Shown piece after piece: positions 1 through 12,224 of a stretch of DNA of 64,000 nucleotides. Source of the DNA: Oscheius onirici (taxonomy: Eukaryota; Nematoda; Chromadorea; Rhabditida; Rhabditidae). The DNA lies in assembly GCA_932521025.1 (NCBI GenBank), contig OW051468.1, forward strand, positions 2,108,064-2,172,063. The letters run 5' to 3'. The notes under the pieces are model-generated. The model searched no databases and was not told the DNA's origin. It saw nothing but the letters and a program-made list of their open reading frames with translations. Numbering within the stretch: position 1 is the stretch's first letter; each line of letters starts with the position of its first letter. The position numbers and the translations under genes were made by a program.

Positions 1-943
1 TTCCAGAGTCTAATGTTATCGTCTCGCAGCGTTTCTAAGCTTTTTTTAGCCAAAAAATAGATGAAAATACCCCTAGAACGTCGATGAAGGGCACGAATTG
101 GTGTCTTTGGAGACCGTTCTTGTAAAGATCTGTGGGCGGACGGTTTGAGGTGGCTACCATAACGAGACCGCGATCAAAGAGTAGGGAAAAGAAGCGCTTG
201 AGGATCATGGCGTCGGCAATGTCGGTAACCTGGAAAGTGGGGGTTTTAGCTTGATATCCAAGCCTTTTGAACTATACTGCTGCTTTTAGACAGTACCTGG
301 AACTCGTCGAAGCACAATAACCTCGTGTTGTTCATAATATCGTCAACAATCTGTGGAACGGGGTCAAAACTTCCTCTGGGACCGGTGTGATCCATCTTTA
401 GCTTGTGCATGTCTGTAAATTTATATACTTTTCCTTCTAAAATGACTCGACAAACCTTTGTGAACACCCTGCATGAAATCATTGAAATGGACGCGATTTT
501 TCTCTCGGAACGGGCAACTTTCGTAGAACATGTCCATGAGCATAGTTTTTCCGCATCCTACCGTTCCCCAGAGATAAATTCCTCTAGGAACGGCTGATAA
601 ATCCTAAATTTGCAGAAAATCTAAAAATAAGGCAGAAACGTACCGGTTTTGTCGGCTTGCCCATCCCGAAGAAATTCGTAATAAAGCCGCCTTTTCGGAC
701 ATTTTGGACACTTTTCGGTACCTCATATTTTAATAAATCGTCTCGTAATCTCGTGAAATTGTTCAGGACACGCCTCTGAAGGTAGGAACGTTTAAAAAAA
801 CGGGTAAACGAGCCTACTTGATAATCGTCTTCTTTTAGTTCGCTTTGGGCTACCTTTTTCTCATAAATGTCGACAAGTTGGGAGAATCTTCGGATGCATA
901 TTGATCCATAGCAGCTTCTACTTAAAAATGTGATGCTAAGCAT
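1..943 (-). CDS. AFG1L: AFG1/LACE1-type mitochondrial AAA-like ATPase (3' end outside window)
   Basis: Exons on the minus strand: 943-818, 775-644, 603-456, 412-297, 229-71 and 34-1, continuing past the left edge; all junctions keep frame. The chosen start (941-943) gives [13 protein letters not shown], an Arg/Ser-rich, acid-free N-terminus that fits a mitochondrial presequence. Walker A is GTVGCGKT (about residues 99-106) and Walker B LLCFDE (167-172), followed by the family blocks [21 protein letters not shown] and TLDSG. AFG1/LACE1 proteins are inner-membrane-associated ATPases that help turn over or export mitochondrially encoded respiratory-chain subunits. The C-terminal part is missing only because the window ends. 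The gene faces away from ngp-1, so 944-2037 holds both upstream regions. The first 42 residues are less certain than the ATPase core. Confidence 0.93.
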
Positions 944-2037
944 CAACTGGAGGGTCTGAAATGGAAAAATTCCTAGGGTTTTTGAGTAAAGGACGTCAAA
1001 AGAGATTTGACACTGAAAATGCTGTTTCAAACAAGTTATCGATGCTCTTTGATGTCCGGAACACAACTAGCATCTATTTTGAATTGCTCCCAAGTCTCTG
1101 TGTGTGTCTGAAGCTTTTATTGAGAATAAGGAGGGGAGCTTTGTGCACAAATTAGTTTTTAACAAGTCGTGACAGGAAAAGCAAGTGCGCGAAGGGTTCT
1201 TATGACTGCTAGTTTCTTTAGAGGGACAGGGGGTAACTGGAACGGAGACAGGGGGAGAAGGGAAGGGAACTGAGGGTCCGAGAAGGAAGTGATAGGAGAA
1301 GACAAGGAATCTTCAGCCCTGGAAGGGCGGTGCCATCCTTGTTATGTCAAAATCTTGTGTTTGACTTTTTAAATAAGAAAATGGCTGAAGGAGAAACGAA
1401 AAATTAGAATATTTCCTGTTCAAATTGCCGGTAAATCTAATGCGGCGCACCAGCTGTCTGCGTACTGTGAATTTATCCACGAAACTTCAAATCGGATATT
1501 ATTGGCGTTTTTTCTGGCCGTTTCTATTTCACTTTTCTCCCGCATTTAGTAATTTTCCCGCTGAAAAAAAGCATTAGAAACGTAAAAGTAATCGATTTAC
1601 ATAGAACCAGAAGATGTTTCGGCTACGTTTAACATTCATTTTCACGACTTATGTACTTCTAACTCCAAAACTGCGATTTTCTCCTATTTTCCTGTTTCTT
1701 GGTGATCAGAAGGATTTAACAAGGTAAAAAACGTAGACTGCGTCAATAACAATTGCGCCAACTCGTGATACTTGCCCCATTGTTGTGTGGCGACCAGCTG
1801 AACCGTTCTCCTATAAAGTTTTGCCTCCTTCTTTTATTTTTGGCTCATTTTCTTCTCTCTTCTTGTTCATCTATCCAATTCCGTTGATTTGTAATGTCTA
1901 GACGTCGATTTACCAAAGTTTTTGACCTTCTGAAATCGAAATTTTGTTCCTGAAATCGAAACTTTTGCGAAATCTCTCTTTTCCATCCTAAAATAATTCA
2001 ATTTTCAGGGGTAAACTTCTCCCTTTCAGCCACAAAA
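944..2037. other. Divergent intergenic region between the AFG1-like gene and ngp-1
   Basis: No conserved coding sequence seen. Holds a diverged fragment matching the 5' end of the LINE at the right of the window (about 1081-1222), then purine-rich sequence (1225-1320) and AT-rich sequence. The last 60 bases before the ngp-1 ATG contain T-rich tracts with CAG, which could serve as a trans-splice acceptor. Confidence 0.6.
1081..1222 (+). repeat. Fragment of the 5' end of a LINE family
   Basis: Matches about 61538-61665, just upstream of and into the start of the LINE. Shared blocks include AATTGCTCCCA, GGAGCTTTGTGC, TTAGTTTTTAACA, GACAGGAAAAGCAAGTG and TAGTTTCTTT, then AGACAGGGGGTGACTGG (here with small changes). 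No LINE coding sequence follows. Confidence 0.75.
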
Positions 2038-5000
2038 ATGGTCAAGGCGAGAAATGAAGGCAAGAAGAGCGCCAAGCTTCAGATGGGCCGTGACTATGGA
2101 CCGGTGAAGAATCGTCACACCTTCCGCGGCTCAAATCACAGCATGAATCCAGGTTTTTGGCTTACAATGCCAATAAAAAGCAATGGTTTAGACCGTAAGA
2201 AGGAAGCCGGCACGATGCAGCGGTCCAAGGCCACAATCAACCGTCTCCGGATGTACAAGAGCTTCAAAGCTATCAGGTTTTTTTTAGCTTAAATCCCCAA
2301 AAAGCTCAAATTGTCTAGAAATGCTGACGGCAAAATCGTAAAGGCAGCTCCATTCCAAGGCTGGCTCCAATCTGGAACGCAGGCCCGTGTCGAGCCTAAC
2401 AGGAAATGGTTCGGTTAGTTAAAAGTTTGGACCAAAAATAAGAAAAATGTCTAGGAAACACCAGAATCATCGGCCAGGAACAATTGCAAAAGTTCCAGGA
2501 TAATATGGGCAAAGTGATGAAGGACCCCTTCCAGGTTGTCATGAAACAGACCAAGCTCCCGATCAGTCTTCTTCAGGAGAAGGCCAAGGTAATGTGATGT
2601 TTTTGTATGGAGAAATCGCCTGACTCTGAAGTATTCCCCAACGGCTCCAGAATCATGCTAAGCGTCCGATTTCGAAGCTAACTTGAGCTCTTTTGATTGA
2701 AATACACCATTTTCTCCTTCAAAACCAAGCTAGAATCTGACAGCTAAAAGATTGATAAAATTACAAGTGTTTTTGTCCAGATTTTTTCGACAACCTCTAA
2801 AAATGCCATATTTTCAGCAACAACGCGTCCACATCACGGAGACTGAGAGCTTTGAGTACACGTTCGGCAAGAAGTCCCTTCGTAAGAAGGCCAAGCTCAG
2901 TGCGGATACCCTGGAAGACATGACGAAGGAAATTGCCGATAAGGAGGAAAAGTACGACTCGGCAAAGGATCGCGATCTCCAAAATGACGACGGGGACCTG
3001 CACCGAAATGAGAATCCGAATCCGCTCTTCCGTGCCGGACAGAGTAATCGCGTCTGGGGAGAACTGTACAAGGTTCTGGATTCTTCGGACGTCGTCGTCC
3101 AAGTCGTCGATGCGAGAGATCCGATGGGAACGAGGTGCAAGCATGTCGAAGAGTTTTTGAGGAGGGAACGCCCACACAAACATCTCGTTACCGTCATCAA
3201 CAAAGTCGACTTGGTACCGACGTGGGTTACGGTGAATTTTTTTGTTGATATTTTTGGGTCAAACATAGCTCTTTTTGAACGGTTTCAAGCTCTATCCTTG
3301 CTGTTCACAGAGACTGCTAAATAGCTCTGTTATGTAGCTTGCTTTCGGTACATCTGATGCTTGCATTCCCGGACGAAGAAAAGCCGGAGAAGTCCGAATA
3401 TGCCGTAGTATGATAATTTGTAGCTTCTTTCGCACTTTTGACGCTTGTATCAAAAATTCCCGCTCTGATAAGCTTTATCCGCTTCAGTGTCAAAACCAGT
3501 TTCAAGTAGCCATACCTGTTTGCAGCCTTTCTTGCCAAGGAACCAGGCGGACTCCAGCATTTCGTTTTTACTGTTTCTACTTCTAAAGAACGCTACCGAT
3601 ATTTTCGGACCAGTTTTCCCCTAGTCCCGTAAACTCTGGACGAAAGCAGCAAAAACTATCAGGGATGAACTGTATGCCAGCCAAATTTTTCACTTCCGTT
3701 CAGTTCTTAGCCACTTTTCCTTTGTTCAGTAGCTGTTTTATTCATACCTTTCAAACAGACGTCACGTAAAAACGACTAAAAAGCTTGGAAAGTCCGCGGT
3801 AAAACTAAGATGATGGCATCAAATTCTCCTACTGCGCAAACTCCTAGGACGTTTACAAAAAAAGTATCCTGAACTCATTGATAAACCCTAAATTTTCCAG
3901 AGAAAATGGATCGCAGAGCTGTCCAAAGAGATGCCAACTATAGCCTTCCATGCCTCCATCCAGCACAGTTTCGGCAAAGGAGCCGTCATCAATATTCTCC
4001 GTCAGTTTGGCAAGCTGCACAAGGATAGACAACAGGTAACTTTTGTCTTATTTTTTTTCATTTTTGAGATCAAATTAACACGTAACTTCCTCCTTCGGAA
4101 GGATAAAAATGTCTTGGGGAAGACCTTCCATAGTCTTTTCGAACCTCTCACGCTCATCTTCCAGTTTTTCGAGTTCTTCTTCCGCTTCAGCCAGAGTTTT
4201 TCTCAGTTTTGTTCTCCGTATCACGCTGGGCTGTCCGCTGAGCTCTCCCTGTATCCTCTCGACGTCTCGTTTTAGTTCTGCTGTACGCTGTTCATTCAGA
4301 CATTTTTGCTCCTTCAGACGGTCGATTGCGGCTTAAAGTTGGTGGATTTATGGTCCGGAAATTGCCTCCAAAAGTTTGCTCATTTTTTCAGCAAACTCAC
4401 TCGACAACTTTCGATTTTCTCCCTCCGGTTCCATTTGATCCTTGTACTGTTCCAGGAGGCCCAAGACTCTTCCAAACTCGCTCTGCTTGACCATTGAGCA
4501 GTATTTTAGCACCTAAAGTGGTTTTTTCCTAGTTTTGAGTTAAAAAGTCAGGTCAAAATTGGCCTATTTTGGTCCTTTTTTCTCACCTTATTTATTTCCT
4601 CCGGTCTTCTCTCGCCTCTCTTGATATAATCATCGAAATTCTGCATCAAATTAATGACTCCCGCAGCGGCCTGTTTCCGTCGACTCAAATAAATTACAGC
4701 AGCTTTTCGGTAATCTGTTCGCAGCTGATCAATAGCCACCGAGATCTTGCTACAAAGCTCCTCTTTCCGTGGAAAGCTCTCCTGTTTCGAGCCAATATCG
4801 AAACCAACAAGGGGCTTTTCTTCGGTGATCAAAATTGACGTCGTAGCGGTACTTAGGGACGAATTTCTGGGCAAAAACATTAAATTTTGGTTTCTCTCTA
4901 CTTACTGGTAAGAAACGGGCTCAAAGCTAGTCCTGACGGCTCCCGGAACACAATTTGGGTGAGTTGTACCCCATAGACCGTCGGTCAGAGCGGAAATCTT

Positions 5001-8000
5001 GTCTGGAATCATATTTTTAGCTCTTGTTGTCCCAAAATGGGCTACTTTAATTTAAGTCGACCATATTTCGTCTCGTTTATGGCCAACTGAACAGTATGGG
5101 GCTGAATAGAGTATCGGGACAGTTAAGTCAAATTCAGTTACTGTTCTGAGCAGTCTACATGGAGAGACGATCAGTTACAGCTCTGAACAAACTAGAGAAC
5201 CCAGGCACAGTTCAGTCAAATGAACAGAGTCTGCACTATGAGATAGACAGTACTAGTTCAGTTCAAATTGCTTGCTGAGGAAGGCGTTCCTATAGAAATT
5301 TCAGCTAATGTAGAACGTACTCTTTCTAGGCAAAACAAACACCAATTCTCCCCTCGAAAATTATTATTTCTAACGCAGTATGTCGACTCACCCAAATCTC
5401 CGTCCAGACTCAGTACAGTCACTCCGGGAGGGACTTCCTGCTTTGTCATTATTTTTTCACTCAAAACCGGGACAAAAATCAGCTCCAATCTGTCGTCAGA
5501 TCTGAATTTTTTGGCTGGCGGTCCTACGGAAGCCTTTTCCGTAGCCAAATCCGGAGCCAGGGTTTGGAACAGCGAAGTCCGAAATCTGGATTTTTTTGAA
5601 TTTTTTAAAATTTCCCTTTCACTCACTTGAAATCGGTCAAATCCTCTGCAGAATCGAGAAATTTTAGCTCGTCGAAAAAGAACCATTTCTTGGCGCCGGG
5701 CTTGGAATTTCCATGACCGTTGGAGTTCTTCTTGACGCGCAAAAAGTTGTCTTTTAGGTTCTTCCACGTCTTTTTTATCTCCTCGACTGGAATTTTTGGG
5801 TCTTTTTATGGGGAAAACCGCCGGAAAAGGCTACAAAAACTAAAAACGAACTGTCAACGTAGACTCCATACTCTTGGTTAATTTCCTCCTGGATGGCTGA
5901 CCAGAGACTGATTCGGGCATCTGTATCCTGTCCGCAACTGCCAAATTTCTTCCAAAGACGCTCCTTGGGCCGAACACAACGAATAAGAAATAATCTGAGC
6001 TCGGGAGACCAGCTCCTGCCAGAATTTATGTGCTCCATGAGGCTGCTGAAAACCCTTTTGCCTGTAAGACAGGAAAAAAGATATAGGCTCAAAATGAAAA
6101 ATTGAAGGCAAAGGAGGAATGGAAAGGGAGGAAGGCGCGTATACTGCCACAGGGCTCTCTCACTCTCTCTGTGCGGAGGCTTATTGACGCGCGCTGGCAT
6201 GCGAGCGGGGCCCGCCGTCGTCATTGTAGTTAGTAGAGAGGCGGGAGAGAGACGGAGCGCTGTGGGACTGAGCGCGCGCGCTGGGCGGAGACGCTGTGCG
6301 TAATCGCGGCCCGCCGCGAGGTGCAGATCGATTTTATGTCGACGGGGTAGTAATCTGGCTAATGGAGAGCGCTTCGACATGAACAGTAACGGTCACTGTA
6401 GAAGCTACAGTTTGGTACTGTAGAATACAGTGCGATTGAATAAGAACCGGGATCTGAGAGGGTGAAAGTCCTGCTCTTGGAAGGTTCCTATCTTGAAACA
6501 GATTACCTAGAACGCTACGGTATACAGTAAAAATCATAAGGCAATAGTATTAGATCAGAAATGGAGGCCACAGTTGCAAAGACGGAAAGTTTCATTTATT
6601 TATTTATTTCAGTTGCGAGAAGCGACACTTTTTAAGTAGGTAAAATCCTACAAATATGCCAAAGTTGATGAAGGGTGTGCAGCAAAAAAAACGTAGGTAG
6701 CACAGCGAGAAAAATGTCTGGAAAGGTATCTTTGTTAATGCGACAAACGACTTTTCTAAACAGAGCTACCAGAATGGGGGATTCATTCATATCCCGTAAT
6801 ATCTCTGCCTGGAAAAATCTATTTCTGGCCAGTGTAGTCCAGAAAAGGAGCGAAGATTGCCTTGTCAGTCAGCTCTCCCATTCCTTTCCAGTCACCCCAG
6901 AAAAAAACCTCATTCTCGTGCACATGCGTGAGATTAATTGTAGCCCAGCATATGGAATTAATGACATCATACCTCCTTTTTTGCTCGATCTAACTAAAAA
7001 CAAATTCCAGATCAGTGTCGGCTTCATCGGCTACCCGAATGTCGGAAAATCATCGATTGTGAACACGCTGAGGAAGAAGAAGGTCTGCAAGACGGCCCCG
7101 ATTGCCGGAGAGACGAAAGTCTGGCAGTATGTGATGCTGATGCGCAAAATCTACTTGATCGACTGTCCCGGAGTCGTCTATCCGCAAGGAGATACGGAGA
7201 CTCAGATCATTCTGAAAGGAGTTGTAAGTTTTTCGTTTTTTTACACGAAAATAGCCAAAAAGGGACGGAGGACCGATCTTACAGACAGATCTACGAAAAT
7301 AATATGACGAGAGCGTCCTAAAACGCACGTTTCATCGTCCTAGAGCCGTTTTCCAGCTCAGCTCACGGCTCAAAATTGCACTGAGAAGCCAGCCAGACAA
7401 AGCCCTAAAATGATGTCTGGGCGAGTTCTGCTAGTAAAATGGGTCCCATAGCGATTCTGAATCTATTTGGACAATTTTTTAAACTTTTCACGTTTAGGTC
7501 CGTGTGGAAAACGTGAAAGACCCCGAAAATCACGTCCAGGGCGTCCTGGATCGCGTCAAGCCGGAATATCTGAAGAAGCAGTACACAATCGACGACTGGA
7601 CCGACTGCGAGGACTTTATGACCAAAATCGCCTTCAAATCGGGCCGTCTGCTGAAGGGCGGAGAGCCGGACATCACCTCTGTGGCCAAACAAGTCCTGAA
7701 CGATTTCCAGCGCGGAAAGTTGCCCTACTTTGAGGTCCCCCCAGGCTGTGAGGAACGGGCTCAGAAGGAGTTTGATCAGGTATTTTTTTTTGTAGTTTTT
7801 AACCGAATAAATGGTTATTTAGGCACCAATTAATGTTCTCTGTGCCGACGACGACGAGCCACTGAACGAGACGCAGAGCGAAAAGGCCGAGGACGAAGGA
7901 GAGGAAGATGAGGAGAAGGAGGCGGAAGACGGAGAGGATCAAAAGCTAGGATCGGTAAGTTTTTATTCATACTGAACAGTAAGCCGTGTCTTTCCTGAAA

Positions 8001-8992
8001 CGTCAGGTGAATATTTGAAACATGCTATAGCATTTTGAAAGTCAGTGATTCAGTTAGCAACAATTTGATGTAAAATATAGTTTTTTGTTCTTCTCCCTAT
8101 CAAAATCCGTAATCTAGTACCGTGTCAAAGAGGCTCTCATTAAAAACTCTCAATTATACTCTAGGTAATCCCGTAGCATTGGGGACAACATCTCTGTAAT
8201 CTGTTGCATGAATTGTCGCTACTTCAAGGTAGTTCCGTTTCCAACAATAAAGGTGCCAAAAGTTTGGCGAGATTCCTTGATCTAAAACTGTTGACACTCT
8301 GAATAATCCCGAACGACGAGGTCTTTCTGCTACCAAATCAAAGAGTAACTTTGTGTGTCCATTGCCATGAAAATAGTCTCGGTAAGCTACATACTGTTAA
8401 GATTTGACTGGCAGTTTTGAATTTTTTTAAAGTTAGTAGAGGCAAAAGTATGTTTTGTCAAAAGGTTACGTATTTTTGTGAGGAGGAGCCAATGCTAAGC
8501 CAATTTTCAACCAAAAAGCAGTGAGAGCCGTCGTAGACAAATACGTAGCCCAGCATAACATTCTCCTTCCAGGACGACGAGCTGACCGACGTCGAATCTA
8601 CCTGCAGCGGTCTGACAGATCTTTCCGGCGTTTCGGATCTGGAAGAGGACTTTGAGGCCATGCACGACGACGACAAGGTCGAGAAGGAAGAAGCTGAAAA
8701 GAAGGCAGTCGTCGGCGAAAAACGCGGCCGAGGCAAACGAGCCGGCAAGAAGAATGCCAAGAAACAGCGTCTCGTTCAAGCTCCCAGTATTGTTCAGGCT
8801 GCCGCTGCTAAGGTCTGTTTTTCTTGTTTAAAGCGCTAAAAAGCCCATATTTCGTCTATAAAATGAGTATTTTTTCAGGACGGAACCGGCAGCGGAGTGG
8901 TCGAATTCGGCAGTACCAAAGCCGTCACAAACAAGAACAACATGTGGCGAAAAAAGATGGAGAAGAAAAAGAAGGTTAAACATCAAAAATAA
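2038..8992 (+). CDS. ngp-1: Nucleolar GTP-binding protein 2 (NOG2/GNL2), 60S ribosome assembly GTPase
   Basis: Eleven exons: 2038-2152, 2192-2276, 2319-2413, 2455-2588, 2818-3231, 3901-4035, 7011-7223, 7498-7779, 7823-7954, 8573-8812, 8879-8992; 652 codons plus stop, close to the roughly 650 aa I recall for the worm protein. The GTPase is circularly permuted, as in the YlqF/YawG family: G4 NKVD at about 271 comes before G1 GYPNVGKSS at about 333, followed by GETKVWQY and G3 DCPG. The N-terminus ([13 protein letters not shown]) and C-terminus ([16 protein letters not shown]) are basic, and an acidic stretch lies near 505-535. The family binds pre-60S particles in the nucleolus and drives late assembly and export competence. 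Intron 6 is 2,975 bp and holds a complete antisense MADF gene. nepr-1 follows 270 bp downstream on the same strand. Confidence 0.97.
4075..6038 (-). CDS. MADF-domain protein with C-terminal coiled coil, nested antisense in ngp-1 intron 6
   Basis: Exons on minus: 6038-5852, 5786-5627, 5585-5392, 5002-4906, 4866-4587, 4512-4401, 4331-4075; 428 aa, frame kept at all six junctions. Residues about 12-110 fit a MADF domain: [20 protein letters not shown], then a Trp in [24 protein letters not shown], and the closing [17 protein letters not shown] domains are Myb-like DNA-binding modules of transcriptional regulators. The last 85 residues are strongly heptad-like and charged ([20 protein letters not shown]), so dimerisation is likely. 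The middle is not recognised. The start Met is the first in the MADF exon; that exon has an acceptor at 6062-6063, so an upstream non-coding (or coding) exon exists. GC-rich, GAGA-rich sequence at 6170-6320 is the likely promoter region. I am sure of the gene, less so of its orthologue. Confidence 0.87.
6130..6330 (-). promoter_or_regulatory. GC-rich, GAGA-rich putative promoter of the nested MADF gene
   Basis: An island of CG dinucleotides and GAGAG/CTCTC runs in an AT-rich intron, about 100-300 bp upstream of the MADF start, with GGCGGAGACGCTGTGCG near 6284-6300. Position and composition suggest a promoter; no TATA box is visible. Confidence 0.4.
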
Positions 8993-9262
8993 GCCCCCTC
9001 TTCCTCTTGTTTTTGCCCCTAAAATTGTTGTTATCCGTTGATTTTTTCTTGTTATTCCCCCATCAGTAGTCCGCAATTCCTGTCCCGTTAATTTGTTAAA
9101 TTCTTGAGTAAATTCTAAAGTTATTCCTTGTTTTTAAGAAGAAACAGAGGTTTTTAGACCTACATATACCTTTTTTGACCGAAAAATGGCTCCGGAGCTT
9201 AGAAAAGAGGTGGTAATTTGCAGCTAGAACAGTATAGTTGAATGATTACGGGCAGTCAAAAA
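8993..9262 (+). promoter_or_regulatory. Short intercistronic gap ngp-1 to nepr-1 (possible operon)
   Basis: Only 270 bp separate the ngp-1 stop and nepr-1 ATG on the same strand. TTTGCAG near 9217-9223, about 40 bp before the ATG, could act as a trans-splice acceptor. Operon structure is an inference from spacing and from recalled neighbourhood in Caenorhabditis. Confidence 0.45.
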
Positions 9263-12224
9263 ATGGTGAAGGTGAAGAGCGACGACGCGTCGACAGCTTG
9301 TGAAGGTTTGTTTTTACTGTATTTCTGCTTTTGAATTCTGGTAACTTTTAGTGGAGGCATGTTTTTCCGTCGCTGGATGTTTTGAAAACAATTTTGACAA
9401 ATGTTTTGAGCGGCAGAAGAAGATGTTTAGATAAAGCTGATTTGTTTATTCAAAAACACAGTACGATTCAAGAACAAAAGTCAAAGTTGATCTGAAAATC
9501 TTTCTCTACGAATAAATGTACAGCTCCTTTTTGGCGAACCCTGCGATTTGTCAAAATAGTAAAATATGAGAGTTCTGAGTAAGATCTTGGGTTTCTTCAT
9601 GGGCAGAATTCGGCAGACAACCCCCCTTCGTTCAAAGTTTTACTTCAGACTTCTAAATGTTCTTGCTTCTAGGTTTTAGCCAGTTCCCATCTAGGTTCAT
9701 GTTCTCCAAATGTGTTTATTGAATTCAGCGTTTAAAACAACCCCGAGAACACTAGACTTTCTGGAAATTACCCTGGATTTTCGAAGAAAGAAAATCGGCC
9801 TATTTTGAGACCTCTAAGGGTTGTTTTACACGCTAAATTCGACGATTTAGGTTTAGAAATAGGTGAGAAATAGGTAAAGCTCAAAATATTTACCTCTTTG
9901 CTCTAAATTTTCATTTTCAGATCTCCGGTTTTTCGAGAGGCGACTAACAGAAGTCATTCATCACATGGGGCCGAGGTGTATCCGATGGCGATGTTAGTTC
10001 ACTTTAATTTGCTTAAAAAGTACCCAATTTCAGTACTTTTACTCATCTCAGCACTATCAGCCGTGCTGACATCTTACGCGTGGATCACGGACCCGACGCT
10101 GCGAAGCGTTCCGCTGTCCGAATCGCTCCAGAATCACATGATCTTCAGCGTGAGCATCCCTCTGCTCATCATTCTATTCATCTGCTTCGGAATACATAGG
10201 AAGGTCGTCGCCCCGTCATTGTGAGTCGTCTTTCCAGAACTTTTTGGTTCGCAAGTCAGATACTAAACAAGAAGCTTGAAAATTTTATCAACTTGCAAGT
10301 TGTACAAATTACGAAAGCACAATTCGATCAAATTAGGTTCGTTTATATCGGTTCCATCAACAGTTGCAATTTTTGATTTGGCACTCTCATTCCGTACAAA
10401 AATAGGCCTACAAACCTCACATTTATCCCCAATCCATCCAGCCTTGAGCCCCTGTTTATGAAGAGCTCTCCCTATTCATTCTCCTCCACTCTTCCGCTTC
10501 ATTTCCATTATTCCCTTTCCCGTATTTGAGCTGCCACTCTCCATGTTAAGTCCTCGGCCGCCGTGTTTTTAACCTCGAATTGTTTGACAAAGTATCTCGT
10601 ATTTGCTCACCACAAGAGCCCTCAACTTCCTCCATTTCTCTTCATTCATTTTCTTAATTTCCCACAAATTTTGATCTTTTGAACCAAAAAGATGCGAAAG
10701 AGCAGGACCCCGGAGAGAGGATCGGACAAACACGCTGATTGCTAATCTTGTACATGTTTTTATACCAATTCCTCTCCTCTATTCGCATGACTTATTATTC
10801 TACCCTGTGTCCTTTTCCAGCTAGGCGCTCACGTTACTTCCTGACTCTCTATCTCGAAATAGCCCACTTTTCATTGCAACTTTGCTCGAAAAAGTTTAAT
10901 TTTTCAATTTGTTTAGAATTTGAAACCATTTGCTTCTGACAATGAGAGCAACATTTTTCAACAAATTGTCTTTTCACTCTCCTCTATGATAGTTTCTTCC
11001 CCACCTCTGACTCAATGTTGAGCTTAATGTGTCTCATTTGAAGGTCACCAAGCTGGACTGCTGACAGCCGGACTCCGCCAAATAACATCATTTGCATTGG
11101 TTTTCCGTTTTGTCTTGATTTTTACCACCTTTTTCGATAAAAAAAATAGTCCGAAATGATGTTTATGACCTCCTTGGGGAATCTGGGGCGACACATCCGT
11201 TCGTTTTCCGTCACATCCTCTCCCTCGTTCCGAATTTTGATTATTCGTGTTCTCTTCCAAACAAGCGCACGCCAGTCTCTATCTCAGGGAGAAATCTGTG
11301 TCGTTTTCCGCATCCTGGGCCTTGGTTTTCGCCCCGGATTGCTAATATTTTCCCGCTTAAAAAGGGTTCAAAAACGTCAAATAACCTAGCTTTTTTCAGG
11401 ATCGCTCGAAGATGCCGCGAGTCGCTGTCCTACTTCAGTCTCAGCTGTGATGATGTGAGTTTATTTTTTGCCCACTTTTCACCGAAAAAAAGATCAATCA
11501 ACCCGGTATGATTACTGCCACCTTTGATTTTTGAGTAGGCCATTATTGACTAGCACTAATTGGTCATCAAGAAGATTATCTCGTGACTGGCTGAATCTGA
11601 AGGTTGCCATTATACTTGGGCGACTCGACTCGAGTCGAGTTGAGCTCGATTTGAGATACGAGTCGGCTCGAAATGGCCAGCTCGACTCGAGTCGGCTCCA
11701 GAACTCGAACCAGCCGTCTGCGACGGCTTTCGCCGCCCTTGCGCCTGCGGCGCTCGCGTACGTAACAACGGCTGTCCAAATTTTGATTACCAAACATCAT
11801 TGCGCTTTAGATAGTTTAGATTCCCCCAGATGCGCTCCCCTCAAAAAACTCTAGTTCGATAAAAGATTAACACGACCAAACTTGACATGTTACGCTAGTC
11901 TCGACAACTGGACAGCGGACACCACTACAGACAGACAGACGGACACCATTGCACTTTAGTAAAAAAAGATGGGCTCGTGACTCGACTTTTCGACTCTGAC
12001 AAATATTCCAACTATTTTTGCTCAACTTTTGCCCGAATAGCTGTCCGAAACGTTATGACTTTCCAATCAAAATGACCAAACAATTGGAAAAGTTTAACTA
12101 GAAGTTTCTTGACCATTTCGTACAGGCAACTATTACGAAATGCCGTGAAACCCATCAAATAGCCCATATTTTTCAGAACGGCAAGCTGATCGTCAAGCCT
12201 ACAGTCCGGATGTCCAACGCCTGA
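9263..12224 (+). CDS. nepr-1: Nuclear envelope phosphatase regulatory subunit 1 (NEP1R1/TMEM188)
   Basis: Exons 9263-9305, 9921-9992, 10034-10220, 11400-11454, 12177-12224; 134 aa, close to human NEP1R1 (125 aa). Conserved blocks: FERRLTEVIHHMGPRCIRWR at the N-terminus, a first membrane segment (LLLLISALSAVLTSYAWI, about 39-56), ITDPTLRSVPLSESLQNH in the lumenal loop, a second membrane segment (about 75-93), then the family signature HRKVVAPS, ARRCRESLSYFSLSCDD and the tail NGKLIVKP. The protein binds the CTDNEP1 (Dullard) phosphatase in the nuclear envelope/ER and supports lipin dephosphorylation, so it controls membrane lipid synthesis. Introns 3 (1.18 kb) and 4 (0.72 kb) are long for so small a gene; intron 4 contains repeats (11610-11965). 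Confidence 0.96.
11610..11965 (-). repeat. Composite repeat in nepr-1 intron 4 (CGAGTC-rich block plus GTCTGTCTGTC family)
   Basis: Begins TATACTTGGGCG followed by CGACTCGAGTCGAGT repeats as in three other elements here, but the matching right terminus is absent. The rest (about 11700-11965) is an inverted copy of the sequence at 39000-39240, with shared GTTTGGTAATCAAAAC and GTGTCCGTCTGTCTGTCTG blocks. Confidence 0.7.

Noticed and set aside
6675..7223. Long plus-strand open frame running into the ngp-1 GTPase exon
   Set aside because: Only the part from 7011 matches NOG2; the upstream part is intron sequence that happens to be open and would disrupt the protein.
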